Assembly (NCBI GenBank): GCA_008933995.1
Contig: WARS01000033.1
Coordinates: 188,501 to 252,500 of the forward strand
Length of the DNA stretch: 64,000 bases
DNA from: Datnioides undecimradiatus
Taxonomy: Eukaryota > Chordata > Actinopteri > Lobotiformes > Datnioididae
Direction: 5' to 3'
Under the pieces are notes generated by a model. It made no database searches. It worked only from the letters and a program-made list of their open reading frames with translations, and was not told the origin of the DNA. This document shows, in pieces, positions 21,744 to 31,245 of this stretch. Positions within the stretch are counted from its first letter, which is position 1. Each line of letters begins with the position of its first letter. Made by a program: the position numbers and the translations under genes.

Positions 21744-22139
21744 TCATTACTAGTGATGGGTAAATGATGCCTCGTGAAGCATGTGGCACACTCCCCCAAT
21801 TGTGTCGACACAACGTGTTGGTGTGTCGCTTAATGGTGACATCTGGTGGACTTAAAAAATCATTGCAGGCTGCCTGGATAAAGTGGAGTGCGTTGCTTCA
21901 GCGGACAGAGTGGACATCAAATGATTAAGTGCTTACTGAATGAAAGAGAGGTGGATGTATTCCGATTAATTTGAATGCAACTAAAATAATATGACTAATA
22001 CAGTATTCCAAATGCATAATTAACAACAAATATTTTGTTGCATGGAAGTATAAGTGAAAATGTGAAATTAAAGTTTAAGTTTTGTGCAAATAATTTACAA
22101 CACTGGAGTGCTTGTGGGCATGTTTATGAGGTGACATTT

Positions 22140-22456
22140 TTATTGAGAAATAAAAGTTTTTTGCAGCAAGTTGGGTGCAAGGCGATTTTGTCTCTTTGAC
22201 ACCAGTTCTCCTGCTTTCGAGAACACTCTTTCACAAGGTACAGAAGAGGAGGGAGTACATAAAAATTTCATTGCCAGCTTGTAAAGGTGCTGATAAGTGT
22301 GTTGTTGATCCTTCCAATATTCCAAAGGATCCCGGGTTCTTGAAATGTTGTTCTCAGCCAGGTAGCGCTGGACCTCAACAATAGCATCTGCAGTTGCATT
22401 TGAATTCTTGTTGCTTTGCAAAACTTTCATGTCCAGCTGCTGCCACAGGTTGTTAT
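22140..22456 (-). pseudogene. hAT transposase C-terminal dimerisation exon
   Basis: On the minus strand, an exon with a TTCTTAG acceptor just beyond 22456 encodes about 105 residues ending at a stop codon at 22140-22142. The hATC signature is clear: DPLEYWKD, followed by SSSVPCERVFSKAGELVSKR and a leucine-containing C-terminal segment. In intact hAT transposases this region mediates dimerisation and completes the RNase H-like fold. Here it follows directly on a short linker, so the catalytic core is absent. Confidence 0.8.
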
Positions 22457-22687
22457 CTAAGAAAACAATACAATAGTTTTTTGTTAGGAAGTAATTAGAC
22501 ATCACATGACATGACTTGAAAGGAAATGACATACAAATACTCCGAATTAACAAGTACATTACATGCCTGAACAGGGTGGTGATGACAAATGTTGAGTTGA
22601 AGGTCCAGGCTGTGCTTCTTCTGATGTTGATCCAATTGGAGCTGATGGGGTCGGCTCAGGCATCCTTACTTCAGCAGCACACTCTGC

Positions 22688-22838
22688 TTTGAGGCGGTTG
22701 GCAGAACATATGAGGGCGCAAGGAGGTGAATCAGGTCTCTGAAACCCTCATCTTCTACGATGCTCAGCGGCTGACAGTCTCTGATGGTCATATCGACCAC
22801 CGCCTGATCCACCGCTTGCTTTCGAGAAGCTTAGAGTC
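22688..22838 (-). pseudogene. hAT transposase N-terminal helical segment
   Basis: The minus strand reads QAVDQAVVDMTIRDCQPLSI followed by VEDEGFRDLIHLLAPSYVLP. This is the stretch that in ZBED-type hAT transposases follows the BED finger and precedes the catalytic core. The next residues pass straight into a Ser/Pro-rich linker (about 22560-22690) like the one found shortly before the C-terminal domain, which places the internal deletion here. Exon edges are approximate. Confidence 0.65.
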
Positions 22839-22949
22839 CAAAAAGGAAATGTAATATGACATGGAATAGTCATAGTAATATGCATCAATCCATATCAAAG
22901 CGAACGGTTTTAGTGAGAATTTCAACATACCTGACTCCATGACTGGAGT

Positions 22950-23239
22950 ATTGCAGGAATCTTCGTTCTCATGTCGAGCTCGGTAGTGTCTCAACATTGA
23001 CGAAGTACTGTTATTTGTGTAAGACAGCTCTTGGAAGCAGAGCCGACATTTCACCTGCAAATAAAATTCAAAGTTAATTCATGTAAAAAATAATTTGAAT
23101 GAGGAGTTTTTTCGGAATTTCATTAACTTGAATGAAAACTAGGCCAAAGTGGAAAAGGGGGAACATTTACCTTATTTGGCGTTGTCAGATCAAAATACTC
23201 CCAGACTGCAGAAACTTTCCTCTTTCTCGATGGCTCCAT
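22950..23239 (-). pseudogene. BED zinc finger of hAT transposase (two exons)
   Basis: On the minus strand the protein starts MEPSRKRKVSAVWEYFDL at 23239. The first exon ends at AAG before GTAAAT (23171/23170) and joins in phase at 23054 to VKCRLCFQELSY, then MLRHYRARHENED. Together these give the BED finger: aromatic WEYF, the CxxC pair, and HYRARH supplying the two histidines. BED fingers bind the transposon ends. This part is intact and in frame across the short intron. Confidence 0.75.
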
Positions 23240-23607
23240 GGTATCCACAAATCGCCACAAAGTGAAAACAGGGATCCAAAAACAGCACACAATCAAAGTC
23301 TCCTCTCCTCTGTTTGGCACGAATGCAGATGTGTCCCAAGTTTCACATCCTGATAAACACACTTTGGCGCGCTACCGCTGTACGACACAGCTGCTGTGTC
23401 GGTCACGTGATTTTTCTTAAAGCGATACGCGCACCGACACGGGGTTTCGCTCTATGAGCTCGACACATGCGCTGATGCATCGGTGTTGCTGGACCCATCA
23501 CTAGTCATTACTGTACATACTTCATGAAGGTTTCTAAGACTGACAATGACTTGTAGAAACACTGCTTATCTAGTTCAGTGGCAACAGTATTGAGTTTACT
23601 ACTGGAG

Positions 23608-23632
23608 GTAATGACCACTACACTACGGAAAC
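23608..23632 (-). pseudogene. tRNA-Val fragment (5' 25 nt)
   Basis: The minus strand starts GTTTCCGTAGTGTAGTGG, identical to the first bases of vertebrate tRNA-Val, and loses similarity after about 25 nt. It marks the edge of the first repeat unit of the tRNA-bearing block. Confidence 0.7.
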
Positions 23633-24089
23633 CAGGTACTCGTCCTCAGCGTCCACAATCGCCTCTCATGGTGAGCCGTTTGCGCTTGCAAACAGTGTTT
23701 TAATGCTAGTTTTGACCACTAGGGGTGCTCTTCATCAACAATTCATGGCCATCAATCGTTTAACCGGTTGCAACGCTGGGACAGCACCAGCAGCCTGTCC
23801 AGCAACACGGCCAGCAAGCTCATGCAGCAGTTCTTGTCCCTCATCCAGTGTGGTTAGAGTATTGTTCAGGGCAATAGTGGTTCAAGAAAGCTGTTTCCAC
23901 CCGGTTTCTTTACTCTTTTCCAAATACAATAGCATGGACTTGGACGCAAGGTGGTCAAAGGGAAGGAACCGTTTGCTTGTCCCCATGAATGAGCAGCAAC
24001 ACCTCTGTTCCTTTGGATGAAGAGCTCCGCGTGGTGTCACGTCGTCTCCCTCTCAGTCCTGGCAGCGTACGATACTCGCGGAAAAGGAG

Positions 24090-24162
24090 TGCATTTTGCC
24101 CGATTCAAAACCGCTAAATTTGTAGCGTCAGCCGACCGCGATGAGCACTGGCTGACGGAAAC
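24090..24162 (-). pseudogene. Diverged tRNA-Val-like sequence
   Basis: Exactly 73 nt, opening with GTTTCCGT on the minus strand and aligning end to end with tRNA-Val without net gaps, but with many substitutions. The acceptor stem no longer pairs and the B box is degenerate. A run of four T lies just downstream on the transcribed strand. A near-identical copy lies at 31246-31318. It may be a tRNA-derived sequence rather than a working tRNA. Confidence 0.35.
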
Positions 24163-24351
24163 CAGGTTCTCCTCATCAGCTTTTCACAGGTGCAGCCGCA
24201 GTGGCCTCTGCAGGTAGAGTTCTGACAACATCTGCAGAGCCTCCCTGCGTCAGTATGGCTCACCTTCGGGCATCCGCGCTAAAGGAATGTGTTTCCGGTC
24301 TTGTCCAATCTGGCTCGAGTATTGTTCAGGGCAATGGTGGTTCCAGAAAGC

Positions 24352-24424
24352 TGTTTCCGCCCGGTTTCGAACTGGGGACCTTTCGCTTGTTAGGCAAACG
24401 TGATGACCACTACATTACGGAAAC
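24352..24424 (-). tRNA. tRNA-Val (AAC) gene or recent pseudogene
   Basis: The minus strand gives a 73-nt tRNA starting GTTTCCGTAATGTAGTGG. The acceptor stem is intact (GTTTCCG with CGGAAAC), the anticodon loop is CTAACAA with anticodon AAC, and the T loop is TTCGAAA. One T-stem pair (A-C) is mismatched. No run of four T follows closely downstream, which argues against efficient Pol III termination. It sits just before the 5' end of the L2 insertion. Confidence 0.6.
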
Positions 24425-24486
24425 CAGGTGCTCCTCCTCAGCCTCCACAGGCGCAGCTGCAATTGCTGCTTATAGTGAGCCGTCGT

Positions 24487-24656
24487 CATTCCATCGCTGG
24501 CTGTCGAGGTGGTGTCCAGCAAACGACGTGGCCTTTATAGATAATTGGAAACCATTTTGGGGAAAACCTGGTCTCATTTGGAGAGACGGTATTCATCCTA
24601 CTTTGGATGGAGCAGCTCTCATTTCTAGAAATATGGCAAAATATATTAAAACCTGA
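24487..24656 (+). pseudogene. L2 ORF1 C-terminal end (esterase-like)
   Basis: The frame reads [20 protein letters not shown] then [18 protein letters not shown] and a stop. The DGIHPT motif near the C-terminus is the Asp/His end of the SGNH-esterase-like domain found in ORF1 of CR1/L2 LINEs. The upstream part of the open frame (from 24201) is flanking tRNA-repeat sequence, so the long ORF is a chimera created by the insertion. Confidence 0.7.
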
Positions 24657-27600
24657 CAAACCAGAGCAGAGACCAGGCGGCAGAGCTGCAGTTTCCTTAG
24701 AGCTGTCACCCTCCCATGATCACCACTACCCCCAGTTTCCTATAGAGACTGTGTCTGTCCCTCGTCCACCCAAACTACCTGGGGCAAAAAATTCAAGAGG
24801 TATTATTCATAAAAACCTCACAAGAATTAATACCACCAAGTTATCTGGACCTAAACACACCACAATAAAATGTGGATTATTAAATATCAGATCTCTCTCG
24901 TCTAAATCCCTGTTAGTAAATGATTTGATTACCGATCATTGCATTGATTTATTTTGTCTCACTGAGACCTGGCTGCAGGAGGAACAATACGTTAGTTTAA
25001 ATGAGGCAACCCCTGCCAGTCACATTAATCACCATATTCCTCGAAGCACAGGCCGAGGAGGAGGAGTGGCAGCGATCTACCACTCAGGTTTATTAATCAA
25101 TCCCAGACCTAAGCCTGGGTTTAAAACGTTTGAGTCCCTCACTCTCAGTCTCTGCCACCCTAACGATAGGTCAGAGAAACCAGTTCTGTTTGTGGTTGTG
25201 TATCGTCCGCTTGCTGCTTACTGTATTCAGAGTTTTTATCTGAATTCCCTGACTTCTTATCTCAACTAGTGCTCAGCTTAGATAAAGTAATCATAGTGGG
25301 TGACTTCAACATTCATGTAGATGACACCAATGACAGCCTTAGGAATGCATTTAACTCAGTATTAGACTCAATTGGTTTTTCTCAAAACGTTAACAAACCA
25401 ACTCACTGCTTTAATCACACCCTCGATCTTGTTTTGACATATGGCTTAGAAACTGAACATTTAATAGTGTTTCCCCAGAACCCTCTTTTATCTGACCATT
25501 TTTTAATAACATTTCAGTTCACAATTATGAACTTCTCAGCAGGGAAACTACCCTCAGTCGGTGTCTCTCTGATAATGCTGTTTCCAAATTTAAGGAGATT
25601 ATTCCGTCTCTTTTGGCTTCTATGCCACGTGCCATTACAACAGAGGGTAGCAGCCTAACTACTAGTCCAGCACATATAGATTATCTTGTTGATAATACTG
25701 CAGCTACACTGCACACAGCACTGAATAATGTGGCCCCTATAAAACAGAATAAGAAAGCCATCAAGCAGAGGAAGCTAGCTCCCTGGTTTGACACACAGTT
25801 ACGCACTTTAAGACAGTCCTCACGAAAGTTAGAGAGGAAGTGGCGATCCACTAATATAGAAGAATTTCACCTTTCCTGGAAAGATAGTATTATAACATAC
25901 AAATCAGCCCTGTGTAAGGCAAGAACTGCCTATTATTCCAAATTAATAGAGGAAAATAGGAACAACCCCAGGTTTCTGTTCAGCACTGTAACCAGACTGA
26001 CAAAGAATCACAGTTCTGTTGAGCCAACTATTCCCTCAGCTCTCAGCAGCAATGACTTTATGAATTTCTTTACTAGTAAAATCAAAGATATTAGAGAAAG
26101 AATTCATTACGCACTCTCTTCAACTGTTAGAGATCCATGTGTGTCAACTGCAGCAGCCCCTGAAATGTCTGCAGGCCCTAATTTATCTTTAGACCATTTC
26201 TCTCCTATAGATCTCACTGAACTGTCCTCAACAATCATTAGATCCAAACCCTCAACCTGTCTTTTGGACCCCATCCCAACTCGTCTTCTCAAAGATGTTT
26301 TGCCCCTGATTGGCACTTTTATATTAGACCAGATCAATCTGTCTTTACTAACAGGTTATGTTCCACAGGCTTTTAAGGTTGCTGTCATCAAACCTTTACT
26401 CAAAAAGCCTTCTCTTGACCCTGGTGTTTTAGCGCACTACAGACCAATATCTAACCTCCCCTTATTTCTAAAATCCTTGAAAAGGCCGTGGCTGATCAGT
26501 TATGTGATCACCTGCACAGGAGCAGTTTATTTGAAGCATTTCAGTCAGGATTAAGAATAAATCACAGCACAGAAACTGCATTGGTTAAGGTTAGCAACGA
26601 CCTCCTAATAGCATCTGACAATGGCCTCATCTCTTTACTTGTCCTGCTAGACCTCAGTGCTGCATTTGACACCATCAATCACAATGTCCTACTACAGAGA
26701 CTAGAACATGTCATTGGCATTAAAGGAACAGCACTAAGCTGGTTTAAATCTTATCTATCCGACAGATTCCAGTTTGTCCATGTTAATAATGACTCGTCCG
26801 TGCACACAAAGGTCAATCATGGAGTTCCACAGGGTTCTGTGCTTGGACCATTGTTGTTCTCCCTATACATGCTTCCCCTAGGCAATATTATTAGGAAGCA
26901 CAACATAAATTTCCACTGCTACGCGGACAATACACAGCTATATTTATCTATGAAACCGGAAGAAACAGATCAATTAGTCAGACTTCAGACATGTCTGACA
27001 GACATTAAGGCCTGGATGACTTATAATTTTTTGCTTCTAAATAGAGACAAAACTGAGGTGATTTTGTTTGGGCCTAAACACCTCAGAGACAGGTTATCTG
27101 ACCTCGCAGTCACTTTGGATGGTGTTACCCTGGCCTCCAGTTCTACCGTGAGGAACCTGGGAGTCATATTTGACCAGGATATGTCCTATCAGTCCCATAT
27201 TAGGCAGGTCACTAGGACTGCCTTCTTTCACTTGTGCAACATAGCTAAGATTAGGAGTATCCTGTCCAAAAGTGACGCCGAAAAGCTAGTCCACACATTT
27301 GCTACCTCAAGGCTGGACTATTGTAATTCCTTGTTGTCGGGTTGTCCGACTAGCTCACTGTGAGGCCTCCAGCTCATTCAAAATGCTGCTGTGAGGGTTC
27401 TGATGGGAATTAGCAAGAGAGATCATATTTCTCCAGTTTTAGCTTCTCTTCATTGGCTCCCTGTAAAGTCCAGAATAGATTTTAAAGTCCTTCTCCTTAC
27501 CTACAAGGCCCTTAATGGCCAAGCTCCATTGTACTTCAATGTAATGCTAAGTCCCTATTACCCCAACAGATCACTTCACTCCCAGAGTGCAGGTTTGCTT

Positions 27601-27768
27601 GTGATTCCCAGAATCTCCAAAAGTAGAATGGGAGGTCGAGCCTTTAGCTATCAAGCTCCTTTCCTGTGGAACCAGCGCCAGTCTGGGTCCGAGAGGCAGA
27701 CACCCTCTCTACTTTTAAAATAAAGCTTAAAACCTTCTTGTTTGACAAAGCTTACAGTTAGTTCTAGG
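24607..27768 (+). pseudogene. L2 ORF2 (endonuclease and reverse transcriptase), frameshifted
   Basis: Consecutive blocks cover nearly the whole protein: 24607-25269, 25269-25600, 25613-26500 and 26488-27360, then 27362-27768 after a TGA. Endonuclease motifs in order are [37 protein letters not shown] and SDHFLITF. Reverse transcriptase motifs are [38 protein letters not shown] and CYADNTQLY. The last is the catalytic YADD box with the second Asp changed to Asn (near 26919-26930). The C-terminal end TFLFDKAYS is present at about 27735-27768. With at least three frameshifts, a stop and a lost catalytic residue it is inactive. Confidence 0.85.
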
Positions 27769-27886
27769 TACCATGCCAACTACACCCTGTTGGGCCTCAT
27801 ACAGACAACAGGCCCCCGACAAGGTTTACGACCTGAGGTCTGATACAGATCAAAGATTGCAGACCAACCAAATGGCTGCTCTCTTT

Positions 27887-28260
27887 GTCTAAGACCTGGG
27901 AGCCAGGTCACAAAGGTATGCAGGACACCTCCACCCCCACTCACTCTGCTGCCCCCCTGCTGGGTGCAGCCCCCAGTTGGACGGAGCCATTAGCATCCTG
28001 GCTGCTCCTTATCTTAGACCTATGGGCCAGAGCACACAGGAGTGGGGGACATCTCCGTCCCTACCTGCTCGGCCACCCCCCTGGTGAGCGCTGGCCCCCA
28101 AACGGCACGGGAACCACCAACACCCCGCTCCATTTGTCTCAGATCAAAGGGCCAGACCAGGAAGGAGCACAGGCTATCTCCGTCCTAACCTCCTCTGCCC
28201 CCCCCCCCCCCCGGTGGGTGCGGACTCCCATTGGACAATAGCCGCCAGCACCCTGCTGTG
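27887..28260. repeat. Three tandem ~125-bp diverged repeats
   Basis: Units at about 27887-28010, 28011-28135 and 28136-28260. Each begins with a GTCTAAGACC / ATCTTAGACC / GTCTCAGATC variant, continues with GGGCCAG, a CACCTCC / CATCTCCGTC segment and a C-rich tract, and ends near CATCCTGGCTG / CACCCCGCTC / CACCCTGCTG. The third has a long poly-C run. Confidence 0.7.
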
Positions 28261-28312
28261 CGGCCAGATGTTTGCAGGTATATTACCTGCACTAACCCTC
28301 ACAACTAGGCTC

Positions 28313-28420
28313 CCAGTCTGTGTCCAGCCCAGCTAGTCACGACGAAAAAGGAAGTGAAACACCACTTCGAACCGCTTCCAGTCTGTGTCCAGCCCCGCTA
28401 GTCACGACGAAAAAGGAAGT
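28313..28420. repeat. 43-bp direct repeat
   Basis: CCAGTCTGTGTCCAGCCC, then GCTAGTCACGACGAAAAAGG, occurs at 28313-28355 and again at 28378-28420 with one difference. Confidence 0.85.
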
Positions 28421-29184
28421 AAACCACATAAGGACCTGAACTATGTGCCAATCTCACCCCCGCTGGACAAACTGAGATTCCCCAAGCACATTATTTCCAC
28501 GGATCCGAAGGAGAGTCGCCGCCGCCGCAGACGCCGTCGCCGCCAGCGCTCTCAATAAAGCACCTGCAGACCCGACTCGCCACTTCCCGCTGATCGCGGA
28601 GAATTGCCTGGCCGCCGCCGCCGCCGCCAGCGCTCAAAGTACCTGCAGAAGGAAGAAAGGACCGCCGCGTCTTTCTTCAACCTTTGCAACCCGCCGACAG
28701 AGCGACACGGCCCACCGTCGTCATCCGAGCCGAGGAACCGAGCCGGACCCAAAGACGGATCCCACACATCTCCCTGCTTCGTAGGCACGTAAGAGGCTTG
28801 ATCTGGGCAGAGGTAGTTTTTGTGTTTACATATAAATTTTATTGCATATGTTAAGTTGACGGACTACAAGTCCCCCGCTCTTAATGGACCAAGCGTCACA
28901 TTTGTTTATTTAATCTCTTTGATCGGGCGTACTACGGTCTAACGACCGGAGCCCGAAGAATTTTTCTTTATGTGCTGTGTTTTCCCTTCTTTCCCCCTTA
29001 ACCGACACGCACATACACACCGGGTATACACCGGTGAAAACTAATTTTTCAGAGACACACAGGCTAAGCTCACAGACGCCACTAGCCGCTGTCTTTTTCA
29101 AACCTCGGGGTCATTTCCTCTGACCGAAGCTCTTGCGTGACGTCCTCCCTCTCCTCCCTTACGTCCGCAACCTCACCCCTCCTC

Positions 29185-29188
<4 letters not shown>

Positions 29189-29230
<42 letters not shown>
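29189..29230. repeat. (AC)n microsatellite
   Basis: About 21 uninterrupted AC dinucleotides inside the LTR-like segment. Confidence 0.95.
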
Positions 29231-29233
<3 letters not shown>

Positions 29234-29805
29234 TATAATTTAGAATAGGTACATGATGGATGTTTATTGATTGAGGTGTTATTATTATTATTATTAATTG
29301 ATATCATTGATTTTAATAAATTCTGTTATGTTTTAAAGAGAAGTTGTCTGCATTGTTTGTACAAGTGTTGTTGTAAAGGCTGGTTAAAAGAGTCAGTGCT
29401 CGGATTCACACCTTCATTGTTCGTCTTGTGCATATCAGTATCTCCCAGGTACTGATATCTGTAAGCGAACGTTTGTGAGACTGATTTTCGAGTGGTTATT
29501 GGTCCCTGATACCAGGGTGGTGCCCCGTAATTATTAATTCTTATTAATAATAATATTCTTTCAGTTAATAATTATCATAGATAATTATTAATTGTTGCTA
29601 ATAACCTACTCCTATAAGGCACAACAAATGATGCCTATGCGAAGCACAACACCACTGTTGCCAAGGGCTTGCTCATGGTGGAACTGTTGGGTGTAATTAA
29701 TAGTAATGAGTGTGGTCTAGACCCTCTCTGTTTGTAAAGTGCCCTGAGATGACTTTTGTTGTGAATTGGCGCTATATAAATAAAATTGAATTGAACTGAA
29801 TTGAA

Positions 29806-30180
29806 CTACGGAAACCGGGTGCTCTTCTTCAGCCTCCACAGTTCCGCAATTGCTGCTTATAGTGAGCCGCAAACGTTTGCAGTAGCAGACAGCGCACTAG
29901 TGCTAGTTTTGACCACTAGGCGTGCTCTTGATCAACAATTCATGGCCATCAACAGTTTGACCGGTTGCAATGCTGGAACAGCACCAGCAGCCCGTCACAC
30001 GGCCAGCAAGCTCATGCACTAGTCCTCGTCCTCGTTAGTATAGTGGACAGTATCTCTGCCTGTCACACGGAAGGCTGGGTTCGATTCCCCGACGGGGAGA
30101 CTTGTCTTTTCCACATACGACAGCATGGACTTGGACGCAAGGTGGTCAAAGGGAAGGAACCGTTTGCGTGTCCCCATGAA
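29806..30180. repeat. tRNA-bearing repeat block, unit 2
   Basis: Begins with a 10-nt stub of the tRNA-Val 5' end (29806-29815, minus strand) directly abutting the L2 3' tail. It continues with the same landmarks as unit 1 and carries a tRNA-Asp-like sequence. It is cut short after GTCCCCATGAATGAG, where a tRNA-Val(CAC) fragment follows. Confidence 0.75.
30029..30099 (+). tRNA. tRNA-Asp (GTC)-like, probable pseudogene
   Basis: 71 nt starting TCCTCGTTAGTATAGTGG and ending TTCGATTCCCCGACGGGGAG. The A box, B box, acceptor stem and anticodon loop CTGTCAC (GTC) are preserved. The variable region is one base short and the anticodon and T stems each hold a mismatch. A TTTT terminator lies about 10 bases downstream. 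Confidence 0.55.
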
Positions 30181-30184
30181 TGAG

Positions 30185-30235
30185 TGTCCCCTTTCGCGTG
30201 TGAGGCAAACGGGATAGCCACTATACTACAGAAAC
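30185..30235 (-). pseudogene. tRNA-Val (CAC) 5' fragment
   Basis: The minus strand begins GTTTCTGTAGTATAGTGG and contains TTTGCCTCACACGCGAAAGG, the tRNA-Val anticodon arm with anticodon CAC. It breaks off before the T arm. Confidence 0.65.
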
Positions 30236-30704
30236 AGGCGAAAGCATAGTGCGGCGCGCACGGGCGCCTGAGTGTACCTGCTCACCGATGCTGAGCCGGC
30301 CGCAGTGGCGCATGGCGTTGCCACGGGAAGCTAGCCCGTTCTGTCGGTGACGCAGAAGATGCATAGGCTACTTGTGGTTTTGTGTATCGTCTTTTAATGT
30401 GTCCAGTTCAAAGTTGACCAGCTGAAATGGGCAGCCGTAACGTTGGAAATAAACGCCGAAATCAACGTGAGTTCTGAAATAAATCTCTGGGCTTTGGAAT
30501 TTAAGCGACCAACAATTCTTTGCTGGCGTTCATCTCCTGTTGCCAGAATGTAAACAACGGAAGCAGCGAGAAAGGAGACTCAAGTAGCTGAGGAGAATCA
30601 AACTTGCAAACCAGAAATAGAACTTGTACTGGAAGTGAGATAGAAGGGGAGTCTCTTCTAGTCTGGTTTGAGTATTGTTCAGGGCAATGCTGGTTCCAGA
30701 AGGC
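30236..30704. other. Spacer between tRNA repeat units
   Basis: A locally GC-rich stretch (30236-30350) followed by mixed sequence. No open frame or known RNA was recognised. Its end (AGTATTGTTCAGGGCAAT, 30671) is shared with unit 1 at 24319 and 23866. Confidence 0.5.
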
Positions 30705-30775
30705 TGTTTCTGCCTGGTTTTGAACCAGTGACCTTTTGCGTTAAGCGAACGTGATGACCACTACACTACGGAAAC
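30705..30775 (-). pseudogene. tRNA-Val pseudogene
   Basis: 71 nt on the minus strand starting GTTTCCGTAGTGTAGTGG and ending CCAGGCAGAAACA. The anticodon arm has lost two bases and the T loop reads TTCAAAA, so a normal cloverleaf cannot form. Confidence 0.65.
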
Positions 30776-30992
30776 CGGGTGCTCTTCTGCAGCCTCCACA
30801 GGCGTAGCCGCAATTGCCGCTTATAGTGAGCCGCAAACGTTTGCAGTAGCAGACAGCACGCTAGTGCTAGTTTTGACCACTAGGCGTGCTCTTGATCAAC
30901 AATTCATGGCCATCAATAGTTTGACCAGTTGCAGCGCTGGAACAGCACCAGCAGCCCGGTACACGGCCAGCAAGCTCATGCCCTAGTCTTCG

Positions 30993-31064
30993 TCCTCGTT
31001 GGTATAGTGGACAGTATCTCCCCCTGTCATGTGGAAGACCAGGGTTTGATTCCCCGATGGGGAG
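30993..31064 (+). tRNA. tRNA-Asp (GTC), gene or recent pseudogene
   Basis: 72 nt, the standard tRNA-Asp length, with anticodon loop CTGTCAT (GTC). Acceptor pairing is complete, allowing wobble. The anticodon and T stems each have one mismatch, and the B box has one change (GGTTTGATTCC). TTTT follows about 10 bases downstream. Confidence 0.6.
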
Positions 31065-31245
31065 ACTTATCTTTTCCACATACGACAGCATGGACTTGGA
31101 CGCAAGGTGGTCAAAGGGAAGGAACCGTTTGCGTGTCCCCATGAATGAGCAGCAACACCTCTGTTCCATTGGATGAAGAGCTCCACGCGGTGTCACGTCG
31201 TCTCTCTCTCAGTCCTGGCAGCGTACGATACTCGCGGCAAAGGAG

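Larger units (their letters stand above)
21744..23512 (-). mobile_element. Internally deleted hAT transposon with target-site duplication
   Basis: The ends are CTAGTGATGGGT at 21750 and its exact reverse complement ending at 23504, that is, terminal inverted repeats of at least 11-12 bp of hAT type. The 8-bp TCATTACT occurs on both sides (21744-21751 and 23505-23512), as expected for hAT insertion; its last two bases overlap the first two of the repeat on the left, so the exact edge is ambiguous by 2 bp. The element spans about 1.75 kb, much less than an autonomous ZBED-type hAT, and on the minus strand carries only the start and end of a transposase gene. Confidence 0.85.
23633..24482. repeat. 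tRNA-bearing repeat block, unit 1
   Basis: This stretch is closely similar to 29816-30180 and 30776-31330. Shared landmarks include TTTTGACCACTAGG (23708, 29908, 30870), CAATTCATGGCCATCAA, CAGCACCAGCAGCC, GGACTTGGACGCAAGGTGG and GGTGTCACGTCGTCTC. In this unit the tRNA-Asp found in the other two is missing, and the position holds a piece resembling the 3' flank and 3' end of the tRNA-Val copy (near 23858-23912). Confidence 0.75.
27788..29626. repeat. LTR-like insertion in the L2 3' UTR
   Basis: Sequence normally absent between the L2 ORF2 end and its 3' terminus. It starts TGTTGGGCC and ends GGCACAACA, an imperfect inverted repeat of the TG...CA kind that bounds retroelement LTRs. Inside are three tandem 125-bp repeats, a 43-bp direct repeat, GC-rich (GCC)n stretches, a TATAAAT at about 28831, an AC microsatellite, and AATAAA at 29315-29320. 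No open frame is recognisable. No 4-6 bp target duplication was found, so a solo LTR is a proposal; a subfamily-specific L2 3' UTR is the alternative. Confidence 0.4.
24483..29805 (+). mobile_element. L2-like LINE, 5'-truncated, inactive, with an internal insertion
   Basis: The element begins abruptly within its first ORF and ends with the typical fish L2 3' terminus, GAATTGGCGCTATATAAATA followed by GAATT-type short repeats. Similar 3' ends occur at 38678 (reverse), 62445 and 59940 in this window. ORF2 is broken by frameshifts and a stop, and its 3' UTR is interrupted by a 1.8-kb LTR-like segment (27788-29626). The element separates two tRNA repeat units; the flanks at 24411-24482 and 29806-29871 are similar but not identical, so they come from two different units rather than being a simple target duplication. 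Confidence 0.85.

Noticed and set aside
24201..24656. 151-aa open frame
   Set aside because: A chimera: first two thirds are tRNA-repeat sequence, last third is the tail of L2 ORF1.
29189..29230. CRISPR-like or regulatory array reading of the repeats
   Set aside because: Simple dinucleotide repeat in a vertebrate genome; no spacers.
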